From contig NZ_JACVPI010000001.1 of the NCBI RefSeq assembly GCF_018881965.1, positions 1,370,018 through 1,434,017 of the forward strand: a stretch of DNA of 64,000 bases, read 5' to 3'. Both the position numbers and the translations under genes were made by a program. This stretch comes from Polynucleobacter sp. JS-Polo-80-F4. GTDB lineage: Bacteria > Pseudomonadota > Gammaproteobacteria > Burkholderiales > Burkholderiaceae. Positions 45,989 to 52,843 of the stretch are shown here, one piece after another (position 1 is the first letter of the stretch; each line of letters begins with the position of its first letter). A model generated the notes under the pieces. That model saw only the letters and a program-made list of their open reading frames with translations. It did not search any database and was not told the origin of the DNA.

Positions 45989-46765
45989 ATGTCCACATTA
46001 AAAGGTAAAACAGCCTTAGTCACTGGCTCCACTAGTGGTATTGGCTTGGGAATGGCCATTGCATTGGCAAAGCAGGGCGTCAATATTATGGTGAATGGTT
46101 TTGGCGAAAAAGACGAAGCTATTGCCAAAATTAAAGCCTGTGGAGTGGAGGTGGATTATCACGGTGCAGATATGAGTAAGCCCGCTGAAATTGAAGATCT
46201 CATCAAGCAAACAGAAAAGCGATTTGGATCATTAGACATCCTTATTAATAATGCTGGCATTCAGTACACAGCCAATATTGAAGAGTTCCCAACGGATAAA
46301 TGGGATGCCATCATTGCTATCAATTTAAGTTCAGCCTTTCATACGACACATCATGCATTGCCTGGTATGAAAAAACGCAACTGGGGCCGCATCATCAATA
46401 TCGCTTCAGTCCATGGCTTGGTAGCATCTACACAGAAGGCGGCCTATGTTGCAGCTAAGCATGGCATTGTGGGTCTCACTAAAGTGACAGCCCTGGAAAA
46501 TGCACGCACTGGTATTACTTGCAACGCAATCTGCCCAGGTTGGGTATTAACTCCACTGGTTCAAAAACAAGTGGACGCCCGCGCTGAGCGTGAAGGCATT
46601 TCTAATGAGGCGGCTAAGACTGCCTTGGTTTCAGAGAAGCAGCCATCAGGAGAATTTGTCACCCCAGAGCAATTGGCAGCCTTGGCAGTATTTCTGTGTG
46701 GCCCTGACGCTTCTGAAGTTCGTGGCGTGGCTTGGAACATGGATGGCGGTTGGACTGCACAATAA
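45989..46765 (+). CDS. bdhA: 3-hydroxybutyrate dehydrogenase-like SDR
   Basis: The 258-residue short-chain dehydrogenase has the NAD-binding TGSTSGIGLGMA, NNAG (LINNAGIQY), catalytic Ser in NIASVHG and YVAAK with Tyr/Lys. Length and the C-terminal EFVTPEQLAALAVFLCG match D-3-hydroxybutyrate dehydrogenases (BdhA), which interconvert 3-hydroxybutyrate and acetoacetate. It follows the molybdenum hydroxylase by about 120 bases on the same strand, so co-regulation with the island is possible but a general role in hydroxybutyrate use is equally likely. Confidence 0.88.
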   Translation: MSTLKGKTALVTGSTSGIGLGMAIALAKQGVNIMVNGFGEKDEAIAKIKACGVEVDYHGADMSKPAEIEDLIKQTEKRFGSLDILINNAGIQYTANIEEFPTDKWDAIIAINLSSAFHTTHHALPGMKKRNWGRIINIASVHGLVASTQKAAYVAAKHGIVGLTKVTALENARTGITCNAICPGWVLTPLVQKQVDARAEREGISNEAAKTALVSEKQPSGEFVTPEQLAALAVFLCGPDASEVRGVAWNMDGGWTAQ

Positions 46766-46794
46766 ATCGAGCTAAGTCTCTATTTTTAGTAAGA

Positions 46795-46833
46795 ATTCTG
46801 GATTTTGGGGTACACATACAAAATTACCAGAAT
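46795..46833. promoter_or_regulatory. Long imperfect hairpin upstream of the PuuD-like gene
   Basis: Nested arms ATTCTGG / CCAGAAT (46795-46801 and 46827-46833) and ATTTTG / CAAAAT (46802-46807 and 46819-46824) enclose an 11-base loop. It lies between bdhA and the PuuD-like gene, with its end 42 bases before the ATG. No T-run follows, so it may be an mRNA structure or operator instead of a terminator. Confidence 0.35.
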
Positions 46834-46875
46834 CGTTTATAGTTAGACCCATCTTTACTCATAGGAGATCCTTTA

Positions 46876-47469
46876 ATGGCATCAATCTTGACCTCTTTGG
46901 GACGCACCGTTTTGGCGGGCTTCGTTCTTCTCGTTTTAATTATTTTCGCTTTGGGCGGCAACTTTAGCTCTGCAGAGCTCCCATTTATTTTCCGTTGGTT
47001 GCACGTGATGTTTGGCGTGATGTGGATTGGCTTGCTTTGGTACTTTAACTTTGTGCAAATTCCTTCTATGCCAAAGATTCCTGATGAGCAAAAACCAGCT
47101 ATCGGCAAAGTGATTGCTCCAGCAGCATTGTTCTGGTTCCGTTATGCAGCTTTGTTTACTGTGGTCACTGGTTTGATCGTTGCTGCATTAAATGGTTACT
47201 TGCATCAAGCTTTCACATTGCAAGCTCCATTCCGCGCAATCGGTTTGGGTATGTGGATTGCTTTGGTAATGGCCTTCAACGTTTGGTTCATCATTTGGCC
47301 AAATCAAAAACGTGCTCTTGGCATGGTTACTGTTGAGGCAGATGTAAAAGCAAAATCAGCTCGCGTTGCGATGTTGACCTCCCGCTTGAATACATTGCTA
47401 TCAGTACCAATGTTGTTCTTGATGGTTGCACAATCACACAACACTACTTGGTTCGTGATCGTTTCTTAA
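46876..47469 (+). CDS. PuuD/urate oxidase N-terminal domain-like membrane protein
   Basis: The 197-residue protein has about five hydrophobic helices and the sequence WLHVMFGVMWIGLLWYFNFVQIP, typical of the urate oxidase N-terminal (PuuD) membrane domain. Full PuuD proteins have eight helices and a C-terminal cytochrome c; both the extra helices and the CxxCH motif are missing. Conserved histidine and tryptophans remain. The short stand-alone form is of unknown function. AGGAG precedes the ATG and a strong terminator follows. Confidence 0.78.
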   Translation: MASILTSLGRTVLAGFVLLVLIIFALGGNFSSAELPFIFRWLHVMFGVMWIGLLWYFNFVQIPSMPKIPDEQKPAIGKVIAPAALFWFRYAALFTVVTGLIVAALNGYLHQAFTLQAPFRAIGLGMWIALVMAFNVWFIIWPNQKRALGMVTVEADVKAKSARVAMLTSRLNTLLSVPMLFLMVAQSHNTTWFVIVS

Positions 47470-47490
47470 TCACTGCCTGCTGCATATATA

Positions 47491-47515
47491 AAAGGCCCGC
47501 ATTGCGGGCCTTTTT
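47491..47515 (+). terminator. Intrinsic terminator after the PuuD-like gene
   Basis: A GC-rich hairpin, AAAGGCCCGC-ATT-GCGGGCCTTT, is followed by further T residues. The arms are perfectly paired. It ends the plus-strand run from coxG. A-rich sequence before the stem means it may also stop minus-strand transcription coming from the rubredoxin reductase gene. Confidence 0.9.
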
Positions 47516-47541
47516 GTTTCTTCCTTTCCCGTTGTAGGGTA

Positions 47542-47557
47542 GGGGGGGGGTGGGGGG
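47542..47557. repeat. Guanine homopolymer tract
   Basis: Nine G, one T, then six G lie in the non-coding space between the terminator at 47491 and the end of the rubredoxin reductase gene at 47564. Such tracts can slip during replication and can fold as quadruplexes on one strand. It lies just 3' of both converging genes. Confidence 0.75.
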
Positions 47558-47563
47558 ATTTAC

Positions 47564-48733
47564 TTAAGCCAGAATAGCAGGAAGCTCTTTGGTGAGGGTG
47601 CTACGTTGTGCTGTGGCAGCACCCATGAGTGCAAAGCCCAATAACTTTCCATCGTTGGACTCAAAACGCGCTTCTAGACCGCCTTCAACAGGTGTTGTGG
47701 TCCACTTACCTTCCGCGCCCTTAGCAGGAGGCGAAACGATTGTGGCCAATGCCGGTGTTTTAACCATTACAGGCATTGCGGGATAAGTTAATGCAGTGGT
47801 TTGCCCAATTAAGGTGGGCGCCAAAGCTCTTGCTGCTTGCATGATGGGCATCACGTAAGGCAAAACCAAACCATTAACCTCTGCACAATCTCCAATGGCA
47901 AAGATGTTCTTAAGATTGGTTTCGAGTTCGCGATTTACCTGAATACCAATATCAGTCTTGATGCCAGTAGCTTTTGCTAATTCAAGTCTGGGCTTTAGAC
48001 CAACAGCAGATAAAAAGACATCACAAGAAATAGTATTGCCATTTGCAAGTGATACCTGAAGAGAGTCTCCCTGGCGATCAATTGCTTGAACGGTCGTTGA
48101 GAGGTGCCAACGCACACCAGCGGCACTTAATTTACTCTGCAGTTCAAGCGCTGCAGCTTCGGGAAGCAGTCGACCTAAGGCTTGTGGGGCTAGGTCAATC
48201 ACATCTACTTCATAACCACCCAATACAAGATCATTTGCAAATTCACAACCAATGAGACCGGCACCTAGAATGGCTACCTTCTTTTTTCCAGAGATAGCAT
48301 TACGGAAACGTGCGTAGTCCTCTAAATCATTGACCGTGATGACTTCGCTGGCAGCATTACCTTGAAGCGGCAAACGAATTTGATCGGCACCCAAAGCCAT
48401 GATGAGCTTATCGTAAGAAACTTCACCTTTATTGGTTTGAATAGTTTTTTTGCTAGCATCAATTGAGCTGACATTACAGTCCGCTAAAACAGTTAACTCT
48501 AGTTGTGTTGCCATACCATCAGCTGGAGTAGAGATTAATTGCGCAGCTTCTTTCTTGCTAGCAAGTGCGGTAGAGAGCATAGGCTTGGAATAAAAATATC
48601 CAGGCTCCCGAGTGACCAAAGTAATGGGAACTGCTTTATCCAGTTTACGGATTTCACGAATGAGGGTGTAGCCAGCCAATCCGCTGCCAATGATGACAAT
48701 TGCGGATTGGGATTGAGGGGTGGTTTGATCCAA
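47564..48733 (-). CDS. rubB: Rubredoxin reductase (FAD/NAD-dependent)
   Basis: The 389-residue flavoprotein has the FAD motif IIGSGLAGYTLIRE, a second Rossmann motif for NAD (ILGAGLIGCEFANDL) and the late FAD motif NIFAIGDCAEV, as in rubredoxin-NAD(+) reductases. It should move electrons from NADH to rubredoxin (RubA). There is no ATG ahead of the FAD motif; TTG at 48733 has GGAGAG 7 bases upstream, and TTG at 48748 is an alternative. It is the third gene of the rubrerythrin-rubredoxin-reductase unit. Confidence 0.85.
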   Translation of the reverse strand: MDQTTPQSQSAIVIIGSGLAGYTLIREIRKLDKAVPITLVTREPGYFYSKPMLSTALASKKEAAQLISTPADGMATQLELTVLADCNVSSIDASKKTIQTNKGEVSYDKLIMALGADQIRLPLQGNAASEVITVNDLEDYARFRNAISGKKKVAILGAGLIGCEFANDLVLGGYEVDVIDLAPQALGRLLPEAAALELQSKLSAAGVRWHLSTTVQAIDRQGDSLQVSLANGNTISCDVFLSAVGLKPRLELAKATGIKTDIGIQVNRELETNLKNIFAIGDCAEVNGLVLPYVMPIMQAARALAPTLIGQTTALTYPAMPVMVKTPALATIVSPPAKGAEGKWTTTPVEGGLEARFESNDGKLLGFALMGAATAQRSTLTKELPAILA

Positions 48734-48793
48734 AGCTGGGCTCTCCAAATAAGAAAAAAGTAAACGGTTGAAGTGGGTGGGGCTAAATGGGTC

Positions 48794-48961
48794 TTAGCTT
48801 ACCTGAACCATTTCAAAGTCGGCCTTGGCAACGCCACAGTCTGGGCATTCCCAGTCTTCGGGCACATCAGCCCAAAGGGTTCCAGCAGGAATGCCATCTT
48901 CTGGGATACCTTTAGCTTCGTCATATATATAGCCGCATACGATACATTGATAAGTTTTCAT
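48794..48961 (-). CDS. rubA: Rubredoxin
   Basis: A 55-residue protein reading [18 protein letters not shown] and ending with [17 protein letters not shown]. The Cys-x2-Cys-Gly-Tyr and Cys-Pro-x-Cys-Gly pairs form the FeS4 centre of rubredoxin. AAGGA precedes the ATG by about 6 bases. It sits between rubrerythrin and rubredoxin reductase on the same strand and is the electron carrier between them. Too short for a simple ORF cut-off, but unmistakable. Confidence 0.95.
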   Translation of the reverse strand: MKTYQCIVCGYIYDEAKGIPEDGIPAGTLWADVPEDWECPDCGVAKADFEMVQVS

Positions 48962-49022
48962 CTTGATTCCTTAAATAGTGATTCGATTTTAAATTTAATT
49001 TCTAAATATTTCTGCGTTGCCC

Positions 49023-49508
49023 TTATTGAGCGGCAAATACCTTTGCCTTTTCCAAGGCCTGTTTGTAGTGGTTTGCATGGCGTTCTTCAACATTAGCCAA
49101 CGCAGCGAAGCGTTTTGCTGCTTTAGCTAATACCGCCTGAAATTGCTCTGCGTGCTCTTTGGATTCTGCAATTTGCTCATCAATTTCTTGTATGGCAGCA
49201 GCGTTACCTTCCTCGACTGCCGTTTTACGAAACGAAGGGTACATTTCGGTGTACTCATAAGTTTCACCTTCAATGGCGATCTCTAATGCGCGTGCTGGGG
49301 TAATAGTGCCAGCAGGGTAGAGTAAGTCTAGGTGGCCAAAAGCATGCATGACTTCTTGGTCGGCAGTAGCCTCGAAAATCTTTGCAGTTTCCTCGTCGCC
49401 TGCAGCACGAGCCAATTTTGCAAAATAACGATACTTAATATGGGCCATGGATTCACCAGCAAAGGCGGATTCTAAGTTGTGGATGGTTTTGATTTCTGGG
49501 CGTGTCAT
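49023..49508 (-). CDS. rbr: Rubrerythrin (erythrin-like, no rubredoxin domain)
   Basis: The 161-residue ferritin-like di-iron protein has NLESAFAGESMAHIKYRYFAKLA and ATADQEVMHAFGHL plus GETYEYTEMYP, giving the Glu/His di-iron ligands, and should reduce hydrogen peroxide to water. Classical rubrerythrins carry a C-terminal rubredoxin domain; this one stops right before it and a separate rubredoxin gene follows 61 bases downstream. I use ATG 49508, which has AGGA 7 bases ahead, instead of a longer frame from 49568. It is divergent from oxyR. Confidence 0.92.
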   Translation of the reverse strand: MTRPEIKTIHNLESAFAGESMAHIKYRYFAKLARAAGDEETAKIFEATADQEVMHAFGHLDLLYPAGTITPARALEIAIEGETYEYTEMYPSFRKTAVEEGNAAAIQEIDEQIAESKEHAEQFQAVLAKAAKRFAALANVEERHANHYKQALEKAKVFAAQ

Positions 49509-49616
49509 TTTGATTCCTTTAATAAGACGTTCGGTTTGTTGAGTCATCTTTACTGCTTTCTCAACCATGAATGCAGTGTGCGCCTTATTTGTTTATCAGT
49601 CCAATGAATCATTATG

Positions 49617-49653
49617 ATAGTATTAATCTAATTATTCGATAAAGGAGTGGTAA
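49617..49653. promoter_or_regulatory. Degenerate OxyR-type operator upstream of oxyR
   Basis: The sequence shows ATAG, CTAA, ATAA and GTAA elements, each separated by exactly 7 bases, against the OxyR consensus ATAG-N7-CTAT-N7-ATAG-N7-CTAT. The first element is exact and the others differ by one or two bases. It lies between rbr (start 49508) and oxyR (start 49653) and runs into the oxyR ribosome-binding site. Autoregulation and divergent control of rbr are expected for OxyR. Read by eye. Confidence 0.4.
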
Positions 49654-50558
49654 TGGCCTATCTACCGTCTTTAAGACAACTAGGATATTTCGTTGCCCTG
49701 GCAAAAGAACTCAATTTCACACGCGCAGCCCAGGCCTGTTTCGTGGGTCAATCTACTTTAAGTGCTGGGCTAAAAGAATTAGAGGACGCTCTTGGGATCC
49801 ATTTAGTCGAGCGTGACCGACAGAACGTTTCCCTCACCCCAATCGGGTTGGAGGTGCTTGAGCGCGCCAAAGTCATCTTGGCAGCATCAGAAGATTTAGT
49901 GGAGTATGCAGGCGCAACCGGCAAGCCCATGACCGCTACGATTCGATTAGGTGTCATTCCAACTATCGCACCATTTTTATTGCCTGCTGTTTTACCGGAA
50001 GTTCGTAAACGTTTTCCGGAACTGAAGATCACCCTTAGAGAAGATCTCACAGCAAATTTACTTTCCAGATTGGCCGAGCATAAATTGGATTTTGCTTTGA
50101 TTGCGCTGCCATATGATGTAGATGGTCTTCTGGTGCAGGAGTTGTTTGACGATCATTTTTGGTTGGTTGCTAAAGAAGGTGATCCCGCCTTAAAAGGAAA
50201 AGAGGTAACTTTGCCGGCCAAGATGGCTGAGCGACTCTTATTGCTAGAGGAGGGGCATTGCTTGCGAGAACATAGCTTGCAAGCTTGTAAGCGCGCTGAT
50301 ATTCGTAAGGCTGAAGGCTTGGAGGCCACTAGCCTTCTAACCTTATTGCAAATGGTGGAGTCTGGCCTTGGAATTGCATTACTTCCTGGAATGGCAGTCA
50401 AAAGTAGTTTATTGAATAACTCTGCATTAGTAGCAAAAGAGTTGGCTGCACCAGCCCCCAAAAGGGTTATCGCATTAGTTGCAAGACCATCTACCGCGCA
50501 TACTCAGGAATTTAGTGCGCTGGCCAACTGCATTCGTGAGCAATTTGGGGTAACTTAA
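49653..50558 (+). CDS. oxyR: Hydrogen peroxide-sensing LysR regulator OxyR
   Basis: The 301-residue LysR-type regulator has an N-terminal winged helix-turn-helix (LGYFVALAKELNFTRAAQACFVGQSTLSAGLKELE region). The peroxide-sensing cysteines are in EGHCLREHSLQAC, two Cys with 8 residues between, exactly as Cys199 and Cys208 in E. coli OxyR. I start at ATG 49653 with AAAGGAG 5 bases ahead; GTG at 49647 is inside that ribosome-binding site. Divergent from rubrerythrin, it most likely activates that unit under peroxide stress. Confidence 0.95.
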   Translation: MAYLPSLRQLGYFVALAKELNFTRAAQACFVGQSTLSAGLKELEDALGIHLVERDRQNVSLTPIGLEVLERAKVILAASEDLVEYAGATGKPMTATIRLGVIPTIAPFLLPAVLPEVRKRFPELKITLREDLTANLLSRLAEHKLDFALIALPYDVDGLLVQELFDDHFWLVAKEGDPALKGKEVTLPAKMAERLLLLEEGHCLREHSLQACKRADIRKAEGLEATSLLTLLQMVESGLGIALLPGMAVKSSLLNNSALVAKELAAPAPKRVIALVARPSTAHTQEFSALANCIREQFGVT

Positions 50559-50641
50559 ATGCTTCCTTGAAGTGCTCTGCAAAATAGACAAATTCTTGTT
50601 ACAGTCACCCATCTTATTTATTACTTAATAAAAGGCAGCAA

Positions 50642-51742
50642 ATGTCAGGCAAAGAAATCATGTTCACTCCGGTAAGTCTCGGATCCATTCAATTAAAAAA
50701 TCGTTTAGTAATGGCGCCTCTTACCAGGATGCGTGCAGTCGACGGAGATGTACCAAGCCCTCTGGCGAAAACGTATTACGCACAGCGAGCGAGTGCTGGA
50801 CTCATTATTACCGAGGCTACACAAATTTCTGCTTTGGGTAAGGGTTACCCAGCGACACCTGGAATTTATTCTGCAGAACAAACTGCGGCCTGGAAAGAGA
50901 TCGTTGCAGCAGTTCATGCTAAGGGCGGCGCAATTGTTGCTCAGCTGTGGCATGTGGGTCGCATCTCCCATTCTTCTTTGCATCCAGAGCAGGGTGTGCC
51001 TGAGGCACCTTCAGCAATTGCTGCGGCCGGTCAAACCTATGGCGCCGATTGGCAGCTGCATGACTATGAGACGCCAACGGCAATGACGACAGCAGACATT
51101 GCTCGTTTGCTTAAAGAGTTTGAGGCAGCTGCACAAAATGCCAAGACAGCCGGATTTGATGGTATTGAAATTCACTCGGCCAATGGTTATTTGTTAGATC
51201 AGTTCCTGCAGGACAAAACGAATCAACGTACTGATGAATATGGTGGCTCGATTGAGAACCGCCTGCGCTTATTGGGTCAAGTCATTGAGGCAGTTAGCAA
51301 GGTATTTCCAAGTGATAAGGTGGGGGTTCGTCTTTCGCCATACGGCACCTTTAACGATATGGGTGATAGTGATCCAGTCGCTTTATTCACTGCTGCAATT
51401 ACTAAACTTAATAGCTATCACTTAGCTTACGTTCATATGATTGAGCCACGCTCAACCAGCGCTGGCGGTGGCGACCAGGTGCTTGAAGATGCTCCAATTA
51501 CCTCTGAAATGTTCCGCGCAGCCTATCAAGGCAAGTTCATTACTGCTGGTGGCTATGACCAGGCGATGGGCGAGAAAGTATTGGAAGATGGTTTGGCTGA
51601 TGCAGTTGCTTATGGACGACTCTATATTGCTAATCCAGATTTGGCAGAGAGATTCCAGCAGGGCGCTGCTCTCAATCCTTATAACCGCGCTACTTTTTAT
51701 GGCGGTAAGGAAGTAGGTTACACAGACTATCCAAGTCTGTAA
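50642..51742 (+). CDS. nemA: Old yellow enzyme-family alkene reductase
   Basis: A 366-residue FMN enzyme with MAPLTRMRA, QLWHVGRISH and GFDGIEIHSANGYLLDQFLQD, plus EYGGSIENRLRL and ITAGGYD, matching NemA/XenA-type ene reductases. The His-x2-Asn pair that binds substrate carbonyls is seen in HSAN. It reduces activated C=C bonds and nitro compounds using NAD(P)H. AAAGG lies ahead of the ATG. It lies directly after oxyR and may share the electrophile-stress theme; a hairpin terminator follows. Confidence 0.92.
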   Translation: MSGKEIMFTPVSLGSIQLKNRLVMAPLTRMRAVDGDVPSPLAKTYYAQRASAGLIITEATQISALGKGYPATPGIYSAEQTAAWKEIVAAVHAKGGAIVAQLWHVGRISHSSLHPEQGVPEAPSAIAAAGQTYGADWQLHDYETPTAMTTADIARLLKEFEAAAQNAKTAGFDGIEIHSANGYLLDQFLQDKTNQRTDEYGGSIENRLRLLGQVIEAVSKVFPSDKVGVRLSPYGTFNDMGDSDPVALFTAAITKLNSYHLAYVHMIEPRSTSAGGGDQVLEDAPITSEMFRAAYQGKFITAGGYDQAMGEKVLEDGLADAVAYGRLYIANPDLAERFQQGAALNPYNRATFYGGKEVGYTDYPSL

Positions 51743-51773
51743 TACAAACCCCAAATCTTGGGGTCCTTAATAG

Positions 51774-51806
51774 TAATCCCACCTAAGCAGGTGGGATTAT
51801 TTTTTG
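51774..51806 (+). terminator. Intrinsic terminator after nemA
   Basis: Perfect 10-base arms AATCCCACCT / AGGTGGGATT with a 4-base AAGC loop, followed by ATTTTTTG, form a strong plus-strand terminator. The far arm and T-run overlap the 3' end of the small minus-strand gene at 51797-51973, whose stop codon is inside the stem. It may therefore also affect the end of that mRNA. Confidence 0.88.
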
Positions 51807-51973
51807 TCTTCAGGATCTTTTAAAAGATCGTATTGATTAGCCACTAGTAGTAAGGCCAGAGATGCACAACCCATTGCAAAGAATTGCCACTGGTGCAGCA
51901 TCGCAGTTCCCACGACAGTCATTAAGACTGTCCATCCTATTGCCATTTTGGCTTTTTTAGAGAGTGGCTTCAT
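51797..51973 (-). CDS. Small two-helix membrane protein downstream of cytochrome b561
   Basis: A 58-codon frame starts MKPLSKKAKMAIGW and contains two hydrophobic segments (about residues 12-26 and 31-45) with a charged, Lys-rich tail (DLLKDPEDKK). GGAG lies 10 bases ahead of the ATG. It follows the cytochrome b561 gene by 23 bases on the same strand, so it is probably co-transcribed and under the same Fur-type control. Too short to assign to a family. The stop codon lies in the stem of the convergent nemA terminator. Confidence 0.6.
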   Translation of the reverse strand: MKPLSKKAKMAIGWTVLMTVVGTAMLHQWQFFAMGCASLALLLVANQYDLLKDPEDKK

Positions 51974-51996
51974 TTACTTATTACTCCAGCTTTAGT

Positions 51997-52533
51997 TTAG
52001 GCACGTACTTTATTCAACATACGACGAAGTGTATCGTCCTTGATGACGTAATGTTGCCACAAACCAGCTAAGGCATGGATACCAATTAAAAAGTAGAGTG
52101 AGTTTCCTAAAAACTCATGAATGCCTTCCACTACTTTTTTCATCTCTGGATTGGGGGTAACGAACTGAGGCCACACCAAGCCAAAGAAGTGGATTTCTTT
52201 GCCGCCATACTGAAAATACAAGAGGCCAAAGATGGGGGATATCAAAAGCAGGGCATAGAGCAGCCAATGCATTGCAGTTGCTAAGGAAACAAACAAGCGT
52301 TTTGGGTTTGTAGGCTTAGGAACGCCATAAGTGAAGCGCACTATCAGGCGCAGAGCCATGGCTAAAAAAATGAGCTGCCCGATTACGCCATGGATTGTTT
52401 TGCATAGCTCACGAGGCTCGCTCCCCTTTGGAAACTGTCCTTTGAGTTCAATGATTACAAAAGCAGCTATTACCAAGAGGAAAACAAACCAATGGAAGAA
52501 TATGGAGACTGGGTGGTATTTAGTTCTTGTCAT
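51997..52533 (-). CDS. cybB: Cytochrome b561
   Basis: A 178-residue membrane protein with four hydrophobic helices and histidines at b-heme positions (YHPVSIFFHW, CKTIHGVIGQ, MHWLLYALLL, GIHEFLGNSLYFLIGIHALAGLWQHY). This is the bacterial cytochrome b561 (CybB) pattern, a quinol-linked two-heme protein of the inner membrane. A Fur-box-like sequence 34 bases upstream of the ATG indicates iron control. No electron-transfer partner is encoded next to it. Confidence 0.9.
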   Translation of the reverse strand: MTRTKYHPVSIFFHWFVFLLVIAAFVIIELKGQFPKGSEPRELCKTIHGVIGQLIFLAMALRLIVRFTYGVPKPTNPKRLFVSLATAMHWLLYALLLISPIFGLLYFQYGGKEIHFFGLVWPQFVTPNPEMKKVVEGIHEFLGNSLYFLIGIHALAGLWQHYVIKDDTLRRMLNKVRA

Positions 52534-52566
52534 GGGCGCTAATGATTAAGTAGATTCATTATAAAT

Positions 52567-52585
52567 GATAATGAATCTCATTAAC
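52567..52585. promoter_or_regulatory. Fur box upstream of cytochrome b561
   Basis: GATAATGAATCTCATTAAC matches the 19-base Fur consensus GATAATGATAATCATTATC at 15 of 19 positions. It lies 34 bases before the cytochrome b561 start (52533), where a promoter would be expected. Iron-dependent repression of the cytochrome b561/small-protein unit is the simplest reading. Confidence 0.68.
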
Positions 52586-52628
52586 ATTAGCAATATTGGG
52601 GGTATTCCCCTCCAATATCCGTCAAATG

Positions 52629-52820
52629 TCAGTTATTCAGTCTTACCTTGGCGCTGAGCTCGTTGGCTGCTCCGCGTTTATCTACCTGGGAGAGTCTCAG
52701 GGCTTCAACTTCAAAGTCTAGCTGTCCAGGATGAAATTCTTCGTCATTTTGAAGGTGAATGACATAGGTCCAGACTAGCTCACGGCCACGGTTTTTAAAG
52801 ACATCCACTACACGTTTCAT
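52629..52820 (-). CDS. Small hypothetical protein
   Basis: A 63-residue charged protein (MKRVVDVFKNRGRELVWTYVIHL start) without cysteines, signal peptide or membrane segment. AAGGCGG lies about 5 bases ahead of the ATG. It follows the DUF4239 gene by 23 bases and is probably co-transcribed with it and lldD. I do not recognise a family. Confidence 0.68.
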   Translation of the reverse strand: MKRVVDVFKNRGRELVWTYVIHLQNDEEFHPGQLDFEVEALRLSQVDKRGAANELSAKVRLNN

Positions 52821-52843
52821 CTGTACCGCCTTTATGGTGAAGC

